This document shows, piece by piece, positions 50,164 to 58,546 of a DNA stretch of 64,000 nucleotides. The stretch lies in the NCBI GenBank assembly GCA_020636045.1, contig JACJYP010000008.1, forward strand, positions 124,001 through 188,000, written 5' to 3'. The translations under genes were made by a program, and so were the position numbers. How positions within the stretch are numbered: the stretch's first letter is position 1; every line of letters begins with the position of its first letter. The DNA comes from Lewinellaceae bacterium (GTDB taxonomy: Bacteria > Bacteroidota > Bacteroidia > Chitinophagales > Saprospiraceae). A model generated the notes under the pieces. That model was not told where the DNA came from. It saw nothing but the letters and a program-made list of their open reading frames with translations, and made no database searches.

Positions 50164-51633
50164 TCAAAACTGAAAATAAATAAAAGGCTGCACGTCCGAA
50201 GATTTCACCTGCATGACCAGCATGATCACAGCGGTAAGCAACAGGGCTTTTCCCGCCAGCGGCAAGGCCGTGACTGCCGTTTGGGCGCGTTGTTCGGCTG
50301 ATTTCGGCAGTAGATGCAGGGTAAAACCTATGGCCATCCAGAACACCACCGGTGCATAGCCGGAAAGGAATGCGCCAAATACATCCGGTCTGAAATCAAA
50401 AGCGATCTGCCCCAGGATCGCATAAACGGTATCCATGTTTTCGGCACGGAAAAATATCCAGCAGAAGCATACGAAATGAAAGGTGAACAACCCGCCCAGC
50501 GTCCGGCGCAGTGCGCCGGGTGTCCCGGGGATCGTTTCCTTTACCACACGTTCGACCGCCAGCGCCAGTCCGTGCAGCCCCCCCCAAATGATAAAACGGG
50601 TGGCCGCGCCGTGCCAAAGCCCGCCGAGCAACATCGTGAGCATCAGGTTGATATAAGTCCGGAAACGCCCTTTTCGGTTGCCGCCAAGCGAAATGTAGAG
50701 GTAATCGCGCAGCCAGCTCGAAAGCGAAATATGCCAGCGTCTCCAGAATTCCGTTATGCTCAACGACTGGTAAGGCGAGTCGAAATTCACCGGAAAACGG
50801 AACCCCAGCAACAACCCGATCCCTATGGCCATATCCGAGTATCCGCTGAAATCGCAATAGATCTGTAAGGCATAACCGTACACCCCCATCAGATTTTCCA
50901 GTCCGGTGTATTGCAGCGGTGAATCGAAAATGCGTTCCACAAAATTGACACTGATGTAGTCCGATATCACGGCTTTTTTGAACAGTCCGATGCAAAACAG
51001 GAAAACACCCTGTCCGAAATCCGCTTTCGATATCTCGAGTTTACGTCCGATCTGCGGTAAAAAATCGGCGGCCCTGACGATCGGGCCGGCTACCATTTGT
51101 GGGAAAAAAGTGACGAAGAATGCGTAATCCCAGATGTTATCAAGGGCCTTTAGTTGCCCTCTGTACACATCGATGGTGTAACTCAGCGACTGGAAAGTAA
51201 AAAAGGAAATACCTACCGGCAGGAAAATCTCAAACGGACCGATACCGGAGCCTGTAATGCCGTTCCACAATTCGGCGAAATAGTTGGTATATTTAAAATA
51301 CGCCAGCATGCCGAGGTTCGCCACCAGGCTCAGCACCAGAAGCCACCTTTTTTTGCCCTTGTCCTCCGTGGATTGTATCCAGCGCGCCAGGTAAAAATCG
51401 ACCACCACGCTGATGATCAGCAGAACAAAGTACAGGCCGCTGCTTTTGTAATAAAAATAAATGGAAAACGCCGTGCCCCACAGGATACGCAGCCGGTCAT
51501 GCGACCGCAAAGACCTGTACATCAGCATAAAAACCAAGAAAAAGAATAAAAAAAGGCCGCTGCTGAAGATCAGCGGCGACTCCCGGTGATAAACGAACTG
51601 GTCCAGGATTTTATCGAGATCGAAGTGGAACAC
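50164..51633 (-). CDS. MBOAT-family membrane O-acyltransferase
   Basis: 489 residues beginning at a GTG at 51633. Around 10-12 transmembrane helices. The MBOAT active-site histidine lies in GGLWHGAATRFIIWGGLHG. Other family blocks are FEIFLPVGISFFTFQSLSYTIDVYRG, GYALQIYCDFSGYSDMAIG and FPVNFDSPYQSLSITEFWRRWHISLSSWLRDYLYI. This is the AlgI/DltB-like group that transfers acetyl or other acyl groups to surface polymers. The usual partner (DltD/AlgX-like) is not adjacent. A minus-strand TACTTTTG lies only four bases upstream of the GTG, so either the transcript is nearly leaderless or translation starts further in. Confidence 0.9.
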   Translation of the reverse strand: MFHFDLDKILDQFVYHRESPLIFSSGLFLFFFLVFMLMYRSLRSHDRLRILWGTAFSIYFYYKSSGLYFVLLIISVVVDFYLARWIQSTEDKGKKRWLLVLSLVANLGMLAYFKYTNYFAELWNGITGSGIGPFEIFLPVGISFFTFQSLSYTIDVYRGQLKALDNIWDYAFFVTFFPQMVAGPIVRAADFLPQIGRKLEISKADFGQGVFLFCIGLFKKAVISDYISVNFVERIFDSPLQYTGLENLMGVYGYALQIYCDFSGYSDMAIGIGLLLGFRFPVNFDSPYQSLSITEFWRRWHISLSSWLRDYLYISLGGNRKGRFRTYINLMLTMLLGGLWHGAATRFIIWGGLHGLALAVERVVKETIPGTPGALRRTLGGLFTFHFVCFCWIFFRAENMDTVYAILGQIAFDFRPDVFGAFLSGYAPVVFWMAIGFTLHLLPKSAEQRAQTAVTALPLAGKALLLTAVIMLVMQVKSSDVQPFIYFQF

Positions 51634-51733
51634 GCGGCAAAAGTAAACAGGGTCTCAGAAAGGGGGTAAACAAATAGCGTCCGTTTTTTCAGACGCCTCC
51701 CGGCGAAAACAAAAACAACCAAGTATGTTGCTT

Positions 51734-52690
51734 TTAATGCGGAAACACCTCCAGTGCCAGCGCCATGCTTTTTCCGAATGCCGAGCGGTCGATCTGCAAA
51801 CTGCCCTGTACGTCATCAAAGAAATAAACGAGGTTCTCAGTAGCCATGTTTCCGGTCAGTTCTTCTTTTGCCATCGGGCAGCCGCCGTAGCCGCGCATGG
51901 CGCCGTCAAAGCGGCGGCAGCCGTTGCGCCAGGCGGCCTCGATCTTTTCCCGCCAGTTGTGCGGTTGTGTGTGCAGGTGTGCGCCGAATTCCACCTCCGG
52001 GTATGCAGGGATCAGATTGCCGAACAGGTAGGAAATATTCTGCGGATTGGAACAGCCGATGGTGTCGGAAAGTGAAAAAATGCGGATGCCAAAAGGGATC
52101 AGTTCGTCCACCCAGCGCTGCACGATATCTACGTTCCAGGGGTCGCCGTAAGGGTTGCCAAAGCCCATGGAAAGGTACAGCACGAGTTGCTTTCCGTGTT
52201 GCTCACAAAGTTCCTGGATAGCCCTGGTGCGCTCCACACTTTCGGCGATCGTGGCATTTGTATTCCGCAACTGGAAGGTTTCGCTCAGGCTGAACGGGTA
52301 CCCGAGGTAATCGATCTCCGGAAAACGGCATGCATCTTCGGCGCCGCGCTGGTTGGCGACGATGGCCAAAAGTTTCGACTTGGTAGAGGAAAGGTCTAAC
52401 TTTGCCAGCACTGCCGCCGTATCGCGCATTTGCGGGATGGCTTTGGGGCTGACGAATGAGCCGAAATCGATCGTATCGAAGCCCACGCGCAGCAACTGGT
52501 TGATGTAGCCGGCCTTCACATCGGTATCGATAAAAGTAGCAAGGCCTTGCATCGCGTCGCGCGGGCATTCGATCAACTTGATCTCTGAAGCGGATTCTGT
52601 GTTGTGGTGTTCGGTTTGTGCAGGCAATGTGGTGGTGAATTTTATTGGTCGGGCCGGATATATGCGATCTGCTGGATCGCCGCTGATCAT
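51734..52690 (-). CDS. Hydroxymethylglutaryl-CoA lyase family protein
   Basis: 318 residues from the ATG at 52690; a TTG at 52627 would give a more typical short N-terminus before KLIECPRDAMQG. The TIM-barrel HMGL-like fold has the metal-binding HLHTQPHN histidines, the catalytic-loop signature AMRGYGGCPMAKEE with its conserved cysteine, and VGFDTIDFGSFVSP. The enzyme would cleave HMG-CoA to acetyl-CoA and acetoacetate, in leucine catabolism or ketone-body metabolism. A minus-strand TAACTTTG (complement of 52709-52716) is 18 bases before the ATG. No leucine-degradation genes are next to it. Confidence 0.88.
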   Translation of the reverse strand: MISGDPADRIYPARPIKFTTTLPAQTEHHNTESASEIKLIECPRDAMQGLATFIDTDVKAGYINQLLRVGFDTIDFGSFVSPKAIPQMRDTAAVLAKLDLSSTKSKLLAIVANQRGAEDACRFPEIDYLGYPFSLSETFQLRNTNATIAESVERTRAIQELCEQHGKQLVLYLSMGFGNPYGDPWNVDIVQRWVDELIPFGIRIFSLSDTIGCSNPQNISYLFGNLIPAYPEVEFGAHLHTQPHNWREKIEAAWRNGCRRFDGAMRGYGGCPMAKEELTGNMATENLVYFFDDVQGSLQIDRSAFGKSMALALEVFPH

Positions 52691-52708
52691 AAACAATTAT
52701 CAGGACGC

Positions 52709-52716
52709 CAAAGTTA
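52709..52716 (-). promoter_or_regulatory. -7 box (TAACTTTG) for the HMG-CoA lyase gene
   Basis: TAACTTTG on the minus strand, 18 bases before the ATG at 52690. A TTG preceding it by about 20 bases may be the -33 element. Confidence 0.45.
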
Positions 52717-52781
52717 TGCTTTTGCCGCGTACAACTACAAGACGGCCGGACGAACTGTTTATAAAAGTTGTTTCACAAAAC

Positions 52782-53027
52782 ATGAAAAATAAAGGTTACT
52801 GGCTGCTGTTGGGTTTTTTGCTGATCGTATGCGGCTTTACGGCCATTGTACTTCAGCTGATCGGCGTCAACTGGTGGTTTTTGCAATTTCTGGAGCTGGG
52901 AGGGCGTCTTTTTGCCTTTGTAGCAAAGATCCTGATGGTGCTGGCCGGTGTGCTGACCATTGTTTTTGCTCACACCGACTGGGAGCGCGAACGCAGGGAA
53001 AGCAGCGAGGAGCAGCCGGAAGCATGA
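52782..53027 (+). CDS. Small membrane protein, two predicted helices
   Basis: 81 residues from the ATG at 52782. Two hydrophobic helices (WLLLGFLLIVCGFTAIVLQLIG and LFAFVAKILMVLAGVLTIVFA) are joined by a short aromatic loop, and the C-terminus is highly charged (DWERERRESSEEQPEA). The longer open frame upstream covers the divergent promoter region and is unlikely to be translated. No family recognised. It diverges from the HMG-CoA lyase gene. Confidence 0.65.
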   Translation: MKNKGYWLLLGFLLIVCGFTAIVLQLIGVNWWFLQFLELGGRLFAFVAKILMVLAGVLTIVFAHTDWERERRESSEEQPEA

Positions 53028-53176
53028 TCGCTGTTTTCACCGGAAAGTTTCCGGGTATGGCCAACTGAATATTCTTCCATTCAATTTCTTGGTATGGTAC
53101 CACCTGAAGCCGGCTCCGGAACTTTGGGCATGGCATACCCGTTTGTTGCGAGCGGCAAATATGAACGATCGCATTT

Positions 53177-54377
53177 ATGAAACACTTGCACATTTTCGGG
53201 GAGCCTATCATCGATGCAAAAGCGATCGAGCAGATCAGGAAATGCCCTGCATCTGAAGAAGACCTGTGCACGCTGACGGCCGATGCGCACTACGGGTACG
53301 GACACCCGATCGGCGGTGTAGTGGCTTACAAAGACAAGATCAGCCTTTCAGGTGTGGGTTTCGATATCGCTTGTGGCAACAAGGCCTGCCAGACCAATAT
53401 CCGCGCCGCCGACATCGATACCGGCAAGGTCATGGATGAGGTATTCAAACAGATCGGCTTCGGTATCGGTCGCCCCAATCCAAAACCGATCGACCATCCG
53501 GTATTCGACCATATTGCAAAAGCGGTATTCAAACCCCAACGCAAAATGATACAGCTGGCCATGGACCAACTTGGCACGGTTGGATCCGGCAATCATTTTG
53601 TCGACCTGTTCGAAGATGAGGAAGGCTGGCTGTGGATCGGCGTGCATTTCGGCTCCCGTGGCTTCGGGCACAAAACCACGACCGGATTCATTGCTCTTTC
53701 CAGGGGAAAAACATTCGACGAACATGTTCACGAAGGTGGAATGGATGCGCCTCCAATATTGTTCGACGCCGACAGCGAACTGGGGCAGGACTACCTGGCC
53801 GCCATGCGGCTGGCCGGCGAATATGCCTATGCAGGTCGCGACGTAGTCGTGGAAAAAGTCCTGGAAATACTAAAAGCAACTGCTGTTTTTGAAGTCCACA
53901 ACCACCACAACTTTCTCTGGGAGGAAGAGCATTTCGGAGAGCGTTTTTTTGTCGTGCGCAAAGGCGCTACGCCCGCATTTCCGGGGCAATTCGGGTTTAT
54001 CGGGGCAAACATGTCGGACATATCGGTGATCGTGCGCGGCGTCGATTCCGAAACCAGCCGGCAGGGTCTGTACTCCACCGTGCACGGTGCAGGCAGGGTG
54101 ATGAGCAGGAATCAGGCCGCCGGTAAAAAGCGCTGGAAAAAGGGCAAAGTAGAATACCTGTCGAAGGGCGTCGTAGACTGGCCGAAGGTTAAAAAAGAGA
54201 TAAAAAAGAGCGGGATCGTGTTGCGCGGCGGCGGCGCGGACGAAGCGCCGCAATGCTATAAAAATCTGGAGGAGGTATTGGCCTTTCACGATGGTACCAT
54301 CGAAATCGAACACCGTCTGCGACCCATCGGTGTGGCGATGGCCGTGCCGGAGGTGTTTCGATCCTTACAAGGATTAG
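53177..54377 (+). CDS. rtcB: RNA ligase RtcB, with a one-base frameshift near the 3' end
   Basis: RtcB joins RNA 2',3'-cyclic phosphate or 3'-phosphate ends to 5'-OH ends using GTP and Mn2+. Family residues are intact: DAHYGYGHPIGGVVA and GVGFDIACGNKA (metal aspartate and cysteine), GSGNHFVDL and VHFGSRGFGHK (metal-site histidine block), FEVHNHHNFLWEE, and the catalytic histidine region VHGAGRVMSRNQAAG. Near the end, IGVAMAVPEV is followed by TTT at 54356-54358 and the frame then reads on to 54592 through unrelated residues. Skipping one of the three Ts gives FDPYKD and a TAG at 54375-54377, the ending expected for this family. The restored protein is 399 residues. The frame as written would overlap the next gene by 179 bases. 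Confidence 0.88.
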
Positions 54378-54413
54378 CGCTGAAAAAGTATCTTGGCCTC
54401 AAAAACACTGGGA

Positions 54414-55067
54414 ATGAGGCCATTTTTCATCGTTTTATTGTCTGTTCACAGCCTGTGGGCGCAATCCGATCCCGGCAAGCCGGGAAAAGTTTCGCCTGCG
54501 GAAGTGCCCATGAAGCCCGCCACTTTGCTCCCGCCTTTCGACAGCGCAACCGTATGGGAGGGAGTGGCGATCAAAACGGGTCAGGTGTATGATGCAAAAG
54601 ACATCACACCTTCTTTCAAACTAAAAAAGCGAAAAAGCAAGCGGACTGAACTTATAAACGCCCTGGAAGCTCAATTCCAGGTCAACATCGCCCAAAGCGA
54701 CATCCGTAAAATCAAACGCGCCGGCCAGTTGGCGGATTACATCTACCGGTCGCAGTTTGGACTCGTCACCTTTAGCAAGTCCGGTTTTCAGGGAAAAGTA
54801 GAACGTTTGATCGGCGAGCGCGGCCATTGCGATGATGGCGATTGCCTGAATTATCTCGGTTCTGTGATCGTTCCAATAGGCACGGTCGTGACCTTTTACG
54901 ATCAGCCCGACTTCAAGGGCGCGCAAATGGTTATCGACGCATCGCAATCGGAAATACGCCTGGCCAGTTTCTTCAAATTACGCTTTGGAGAAGCCGTCTC
55001 GACGACCGACCCCTCCGTAAAGTGGCGGGAAGCCGTGCGGTCGCTGAAGATTGTTAAGAACCGGTAG
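54414..55067 (+). CDS. Secreted protein with ACP-like helical and beta/gamma-crystallin-like segments
   Basis: 217 residues from the ATG at 54414, which opens a signal peptide (RPFFIVLLSVHSLWAQ). The middle (~80-120) has LINALEAQFQVNIAQSDIRKIK, spaced like helices II-III of an acyl carrier protein, although the phosphopantetheine serine (DSL) is missing. The C-terminal part (~150-210) contains IGTVVTFYDQPDFKGAQMVID, resembling a beta/gamma-crystallin Greek-key start. Both similarities are by eye only. The start lies 36 bases after the restored rtcB stop. It may share the rtcB transcript. Confidence 0.6.
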   Translation: MRPFFIVLLSVHSLWAQSDPGKPGKVSPAEVPMKPATLLPPFDSATVWEGVAIKTGQVYDAKDITPSFKLKKRKSKRTELINALEAQFQVNIAQSDIRKIKRAGQLADYIYRSQFGLVTFSKSGFQGKVERLIGERGHCDDGDCLNYLGSVIVPIGTVVTFYDQPDFKGAQMVIDASQSEIRLASFFKLRFGEAVSTTDPSVKWREAVRSLKIVKNR

Positions 55068-55070
55068 AGT

Positions 55071-56318
55071 CTACGCCCAGTCGGACAGGACCCGCTCAAT
55101 GATCCCGCAACACTCTTCCAATTGGCCGGATGTCATGACCAGCGGCGGTGCAAAACGTATGATATTGCCGTGCGTGGGTTTGGCGAGCAATCCGTTTTCT
55201 GCGAGTGCCAGGCAAATATTCCAGGCAGTCTCGCTTTCTTCCGAATCGTTGATCACGATCGCATTGAGCAGTCCTTTTCCCCGCACCAAACGAATAAGAT
55301 CGGGGCGTTTTTGCTGTAACGCTTCCATGCGGGCGCGGAAAACGCGGCCGAGTGTTTCTGCATTTTCTGCCAGTTTTTCATCTTCCACTACTTTCAGGGC
55401 CTCCCGCGCTACTGCACAGGCCAGGGGATTGCCTCCAAATGTGGAGCCGTGCTCGCCCGGTTTGATGGTAAGCATGATCTCGTCGTTGCTCAACACGGCG
55501 CTCACCGGCAACACGCCACCCGATAATGCCTTGCCCAGGATAAGAATATCAGGTTTTACACCATGGTGATCGCAGCAGAGCAGCCGGCCGGTGCGCGCGA
55601 TGCCCGTTTGCACCTCATCGGCGATAAACAACACGCCGTGTTCCTTGCACAAGGCATGAGCGCGGGGGATGTACGAGTCGTCCGGCACATTGACGCCGGC
55701 CTCTCCCTGAATAGGTTCCAGCAGCAACCCGGCAACCGTTGGGTCCTGCAAGGCCGCCTCGAGGGCGGGAATATCGTTGTAAGGGATCACGATAAAGCCG
55801 GGCATGTACGGCCCGAAGCCTCGGCGGCTTTCGGGGTCAGTAGAAGCAGAGATTGCGCCCAGCGTACGTCCGTGAAAATTGCCTTCCACAAAAATGATCC
55901 TGGCCTCGCTTTCAGGTACTTTTTTCACCTTGTAAGCCCACTTTCGCGCGAGTTTGATCGCCGTTTCGACACCTTCCACACCCGTGTTCATCGGTAATAC
56001 ACGGTCATAGCCGAAATATTGGGTAATGAATTCGGCATACTCACCGAGCAAGTTGTTGTAAAATGCCCGGGAAGTCAGGGTCAGCCGATGTGCCTGGGTG
56101 ATCAGTGCGGCAATAATGCGCGGATGGCAGTGCCCCTGATTGACGGCGCTGTAGGCCGAAAGAAAATCGTAATAACGCTTGCCTTCCACGTCCCAGACGT
56201 ACACGCCTTCTCCCCGTTCGAGCACTACAGGCAGGGGATGGTAATTGTGGGCATTATAGCGGTCTTCGAGGGTCATTAATTCGGCAGAAAGTGTCTTGGT
56301 CGAGGTCAGGACTTCCAT
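55071..56318 (-). CDS. rocD: Ornithine--oxo-acid transaminase
   Basis: 415 residues, class III PLP aminotransferase. Markers are YNAHNYHPLPVVLERGEGVYVWDVEGKRYYDFLSAYSAVNQGHCHP at the N-terminus, PMNTGVEGVETAIKLARKW, the aspartate that holds PLP in FIADEVQTGIARTGR, and the Schiff-base lysine in ILGKALSGG. It converts L-ornithine and a 2-oxo acid to glutamate-5-semialdehyde and an amino acid (EC 2.6.1.13), linking arginine and proline metabolism. Length is typical. It converges with the preceding secreted protein; only three bases separate the stops. Confidence 0.93.
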   Translation of the reverse strand: MEVLTSTKTLSAELMTLEDRYNAHNYHPLPVVLERGEGVYVWDVEGKRYYDFLSAYSAVNQGHCHPRIIAALITQAHRLTLTSRAFYNNLLGEYAEFITQYFGYDRVLPMNTGVEGVETAIKLARKWAYKVKKVPESEARIIFVEGNFHGRTLGAISASTDPESRRGFGPYMPGFIVIPYNDIPALEAALQDPTVAGLLLEPIQGEAGVNVPDDSYIPRAHALCKEHGVLFIADEVQTGIARTGRLLCCDHHGVKPDILILGKALSGGVLPVSAVLSNDEIMLTIKPGEHGSTFGGNPLACAVAREALKVVEDEKLAENAETLGRVFRARMEALQQKRPDLIRLVRGKGLLNAIVINDSEESETAWNICLALAENGLLAKPTHGNIIRFAPPLVMTSGQLEECCGIIERVLSDWA

Positions 56319-56409
56319 AGGAGCGTAGTTTGTGGTGTGGTGAAATTATTTGCTTTTGCGGGAGAAAACCGGGTGCAAATTTAACGGTTTCCGGCCGTAG
56401 GGCCGAAAA

Positions 56410-56451
56410 TAACAACAAAAAGGCGGCGTCCGGGTTGACCCGAATGCCGCC
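56410..56451 (-). terminator. Terminator of the outer-membrane protein gene
   Basis: On the minus strand GGCGGC-TTCGGGT and ACCCGGA-GCCGCC arms form a long stem with a CAA loop, followed by TTTTTGTTG. Confidence 0.85.
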
Positions 56452-56494
56452 AGTAGCAGGTTTGATTGGGAGTGTTGTCGCGTTTGTTGTTTTT

Positions 56495-57112
56495 TTAATC
56501 CTCGTAATTTTTCGTATAGTTGGTCCGCTTGTGGTAGCGCCCCCACGAAAAACCGAGTTTGAGCGTTGCTTTGGCGTATGGCGACGACAGATCGCTGTCG
56601 TTCAGGGCAACATAGTCGACATTCCGGGCAAAGCGATATCCGCCTTCGAGCCCGAGCCTGAACCAGCGAAAGACATTCACTTCCACGCCGACCGACGGCT
56701 GAATGACAAAAATATTGTCGTTTCCTTCGCCGGCCAGTTTGGCGCGGCCGCGGCCGAGTTCTACGTTGATCATGGGGTGTACCGCCTTATAGGGCACGAA
56801 CGCATAGCCGATCTTACCGCCGTTGAAACGAAAGTCGAAGCGCTGGTTGTCGCCCTTGTCCAGTACGATATCGTCGCGCAGGCTGTAATGCGTCCAGCCT
56901 ACGAACAGCGATTTTCCGAACTCAAAGCCGAAAAAGCCGCCGCGATTAAATGCGTCGGTGCCGTTATAATCAGTGTAGTGATGGGTATATCCGCCCCACA
57001 GGCCGGAGAGGCCCCATCCCCTCGACCCGAGTACGGTCTCTTCGCGTTGGGCGTATACGATGGTGTTCAGGAGTAAAAAAGCGAGGGCCAAAAAGCAAGA
57101 CTTGGTACGCAT
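56495..57112 (-). CDS. Outer-membrane beta-barrel protein of unknown function
   Basis: 205 residues from the ATG at 57112, which opens a signal peptide (RTKSCFLALAFLLLNTIVYAQ). The mature part alternates aromatic and small residues in amphipathic strands with short turns (RGWGLSGLWGGYTHHYTDY, FRFNGGKIGYAFVPYKAVHPMINVELG, VNVFRWFRLGLEGGYRFA, YAKATLKLGFSWGRY), typical of small Bacteroidota outer-membrane proteins of the OmpA-barrel/porin-like type. No OmpA peptidoglycan-binding domain follows. Function unknown. Confidence 0.7.
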   Translation of the reverse strand: MRTKSCFLALAFLLLNTIVYAQREETVLGSRGWGLSGLWGGYTHHYTDYNGTDAFNRGGFFGFEFGKSLFVGWTHYSLRDDIVLDKGDNQRFDFRFNGGKIGYAFVPYKAVHPMINVELGRGRAKLAGEGNDNIFVIQPSVGVEVNVFRWFRLGLEGGYRFARNVDYVALNDSDLSSPYAKATLKLGFSWGRYHKRTNYTKNYED

Positions 57113-57238
57113 GGTGTGGTCGTTGATTGTTGAAATGTTGATGTCGGCGTCGCCGGCATTGATTGAATGCAAATGTTAAAAACGGACGACGTACAATCCG
57201 ACAACAAGGTTACAGGGCTGGTTGCAGCAAAACAACAG

Positions 57239-57271
57239 AAAAAGGCGAACGTCCGCGAACATTCACCTTTT
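57239..57271 (-). terminator. Terminator of the DUF4199 gene
   Basis: GGTGAATGT and ACGTTCGCC arms (with G-T pairs) form a stem on the minus strand ending in TTTTT; the loop is short. Confidence 0.65.
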
Positions 57272-57310
57272 ACTAACGGGTTTTAACCGCTTTTAACACT
57301 CTGCCGGTGA

Positions 57311-57829
57311 TCAGGAAACCTTGCGACGCAACACAAGCGAGGTGATCAGCGTCACAAGCGCACCCACCGGAAACGGCTCCAGGAAAGTGATCGCCGCACG
57401 CGTCAGGGGGTTCTGATACATCGCTTTGTAGTGCTCCATTTGTTCCGACTGCTGCCGGATCTGCTCCTCCGTCGCGCCGGATGACTTTAACTGTGCCAGC
57501 GTTTGCGCAATGTATTTATCCATAAAATCGGGCATCATGGTTTGGTAAACCACCATCCAGGCTACAACGTAACATGCGCAGGAAACAAGGGTGATGAGTA
57601 TGCCCACCTGAAAGGCTTTTCCGAAACTCAGGGTTCCGCCCGCTATCCGCTCGCGATAGGCACGCACACCGAGGAAAACGAACAGCATGCTAAGCAGTAT
57701 CCCCGTATATCCGAACAACTCGCCGCCCTGAAAGTCTGTCGAATTGTGGTAATACATGGCGGTGCCGACCATTAATGCTGCCGATATTCCTCCGGAAATA
57801 AGACCATAGGTCAGAATTGTCTTTTTCAT
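57311..57829 (-). CDS. DUF4199 family membrane protein
   Basis: 172 residues from the ATG at 57829; a longer frame adds 30 residues with no signal character. Four hydrophobic helices: KTILTYGLISGGISAALMVG, ELFGYTGILLSMLFVFLGV, FGKAFQVGILITLVSCACYVV, and a C-terminal LEPFPVGALVTLITSLVL. The loop between helices three and four (MMPDFMDKYIAQTLAQLKSSGATEEQIRQQ) is charged. This pattern is the Bacteroidota DUF4199 family. It lies downstream of a LuxR-type regulator gene on the same strand, a common pairing. Confidence 0.8.
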   Translation of the reverse strand: MKKTILTYGLISGGISAALMVGTAMYYHNSTDFQGGELFGYTGILLSMLFVFLGVRAYRERIAGGTLSFGKAFQVGILITLVSCACYVVAWMVVYQTMMPDFMDKYIAQTLAQLKSSGATEEQIRQQSEQMEHYKAMYQNPLTRAAITFLEPFPVGALVTLITSLVLRRKVS

Positions 57830-57950
57830 GTCGTTGACTTTTTTGTGAAATCCTGTGGCAAAGGAATGCTGCAAAACGACATTGCACATCACCCTTTCGG
57901 ATGATTTATGCGATTTCATACTTTCGGGTGAGGGCGTGTTTTGTATGTTC

Positions 57951-58403
57951 TCAGGCGAGCAAGCCGAGCTCTTTAGCCTTTTGGATCGCCTGGGTCCGAC
58001 GCTGGGCGTCGAGTTTTCCGAAAACGTTGGAGGCGTGGGTTTTTACCGTGTTTAGCGAAACGAAGAGCCTGTCCGCGATCTCCTGGTTGCTCAGGCCCTG
58101 TGCAACGAGTTCCAGCACTTCCATCTCACGGGGTGTAATGCCCAGGTGTTCCAGTATTTCCGGTTTCGGCTGGAGATCAGCACCTGTGCCGTTTGAGCGG
58201 GAGGGGTCGGGATGCGTTTTTTTGGCCGTCAGTTTCCGCCCTGCCCAAATACCGACCACGGTGAACAGCACGGCGATGAGGCCGATGTATAACTGATCGG
58301 CGTGCTCCATGACCACCAGTTTGTATTGAAAAAACTGGAGTGCCGCCAGGAGCAAGCCCAAAACAAGTCCGTACATCAGGATCGCAGTCCATTTCATACG
58401 CAT
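57951..58403 (-). CDS. Membrane-anchored LuxR-type transcription factor
   Basis: 150 residues from the ATG at 58403; a GTG at 58409 and an ATG at 58397 are also possible. Two hydrophobic helices at the N-terminus (AILMYGLVLGLLLAALQFF and IGLIAVLFTVVGIWAG) tether the protein to the inner membrane. The C-terminal domain (~85-150) is a LuxR helix-turn-helix (LTPREMEVLELVAQG-type start, GLSNQEIADRLFVSLNTVKTHASNVFGKL). There is no receiver domain, so it is not a classical response regulator; regulation may come through the membrane segment. It lies upstream of the DUF4199 gene, 121 bases apart. Confidence 0.85.
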   Translation of the reverse strand: MRMKWTAILMYGLVLGLLLAALQFFQYKLVVMEHADQLYIGLIAVLFTVVGIWAGRKLTAKKTHPDPSRSNGTGADLQPKPEILEHLGITPREMEVLELVAQGLSNQEIADRLFVSLNTVKTHASNVFGKLDAQRRTQAIQKAKELGLLA

Positions 58404-58546
58404 TCGCACACAGGTATGTGCGTTGCAAAAATCCGAAAAGATGCTGCATTACGCGCAGATTGCGGCTGATTTTTCGGCTGAGGCGGCAATGAAAAGGTCC
58501 GGTTACCATGCCGGTTTCCCGACAGGCAACCGGAACCGGGTCCATA

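Noticed and set aside
54356..54358. Programmed ribosomal frameshift in rtcB
   Set aside because: TTT alone is not a slippery heptamer and there is no supporting downstream structure; a sequencing slip or simple mutation is more economical.
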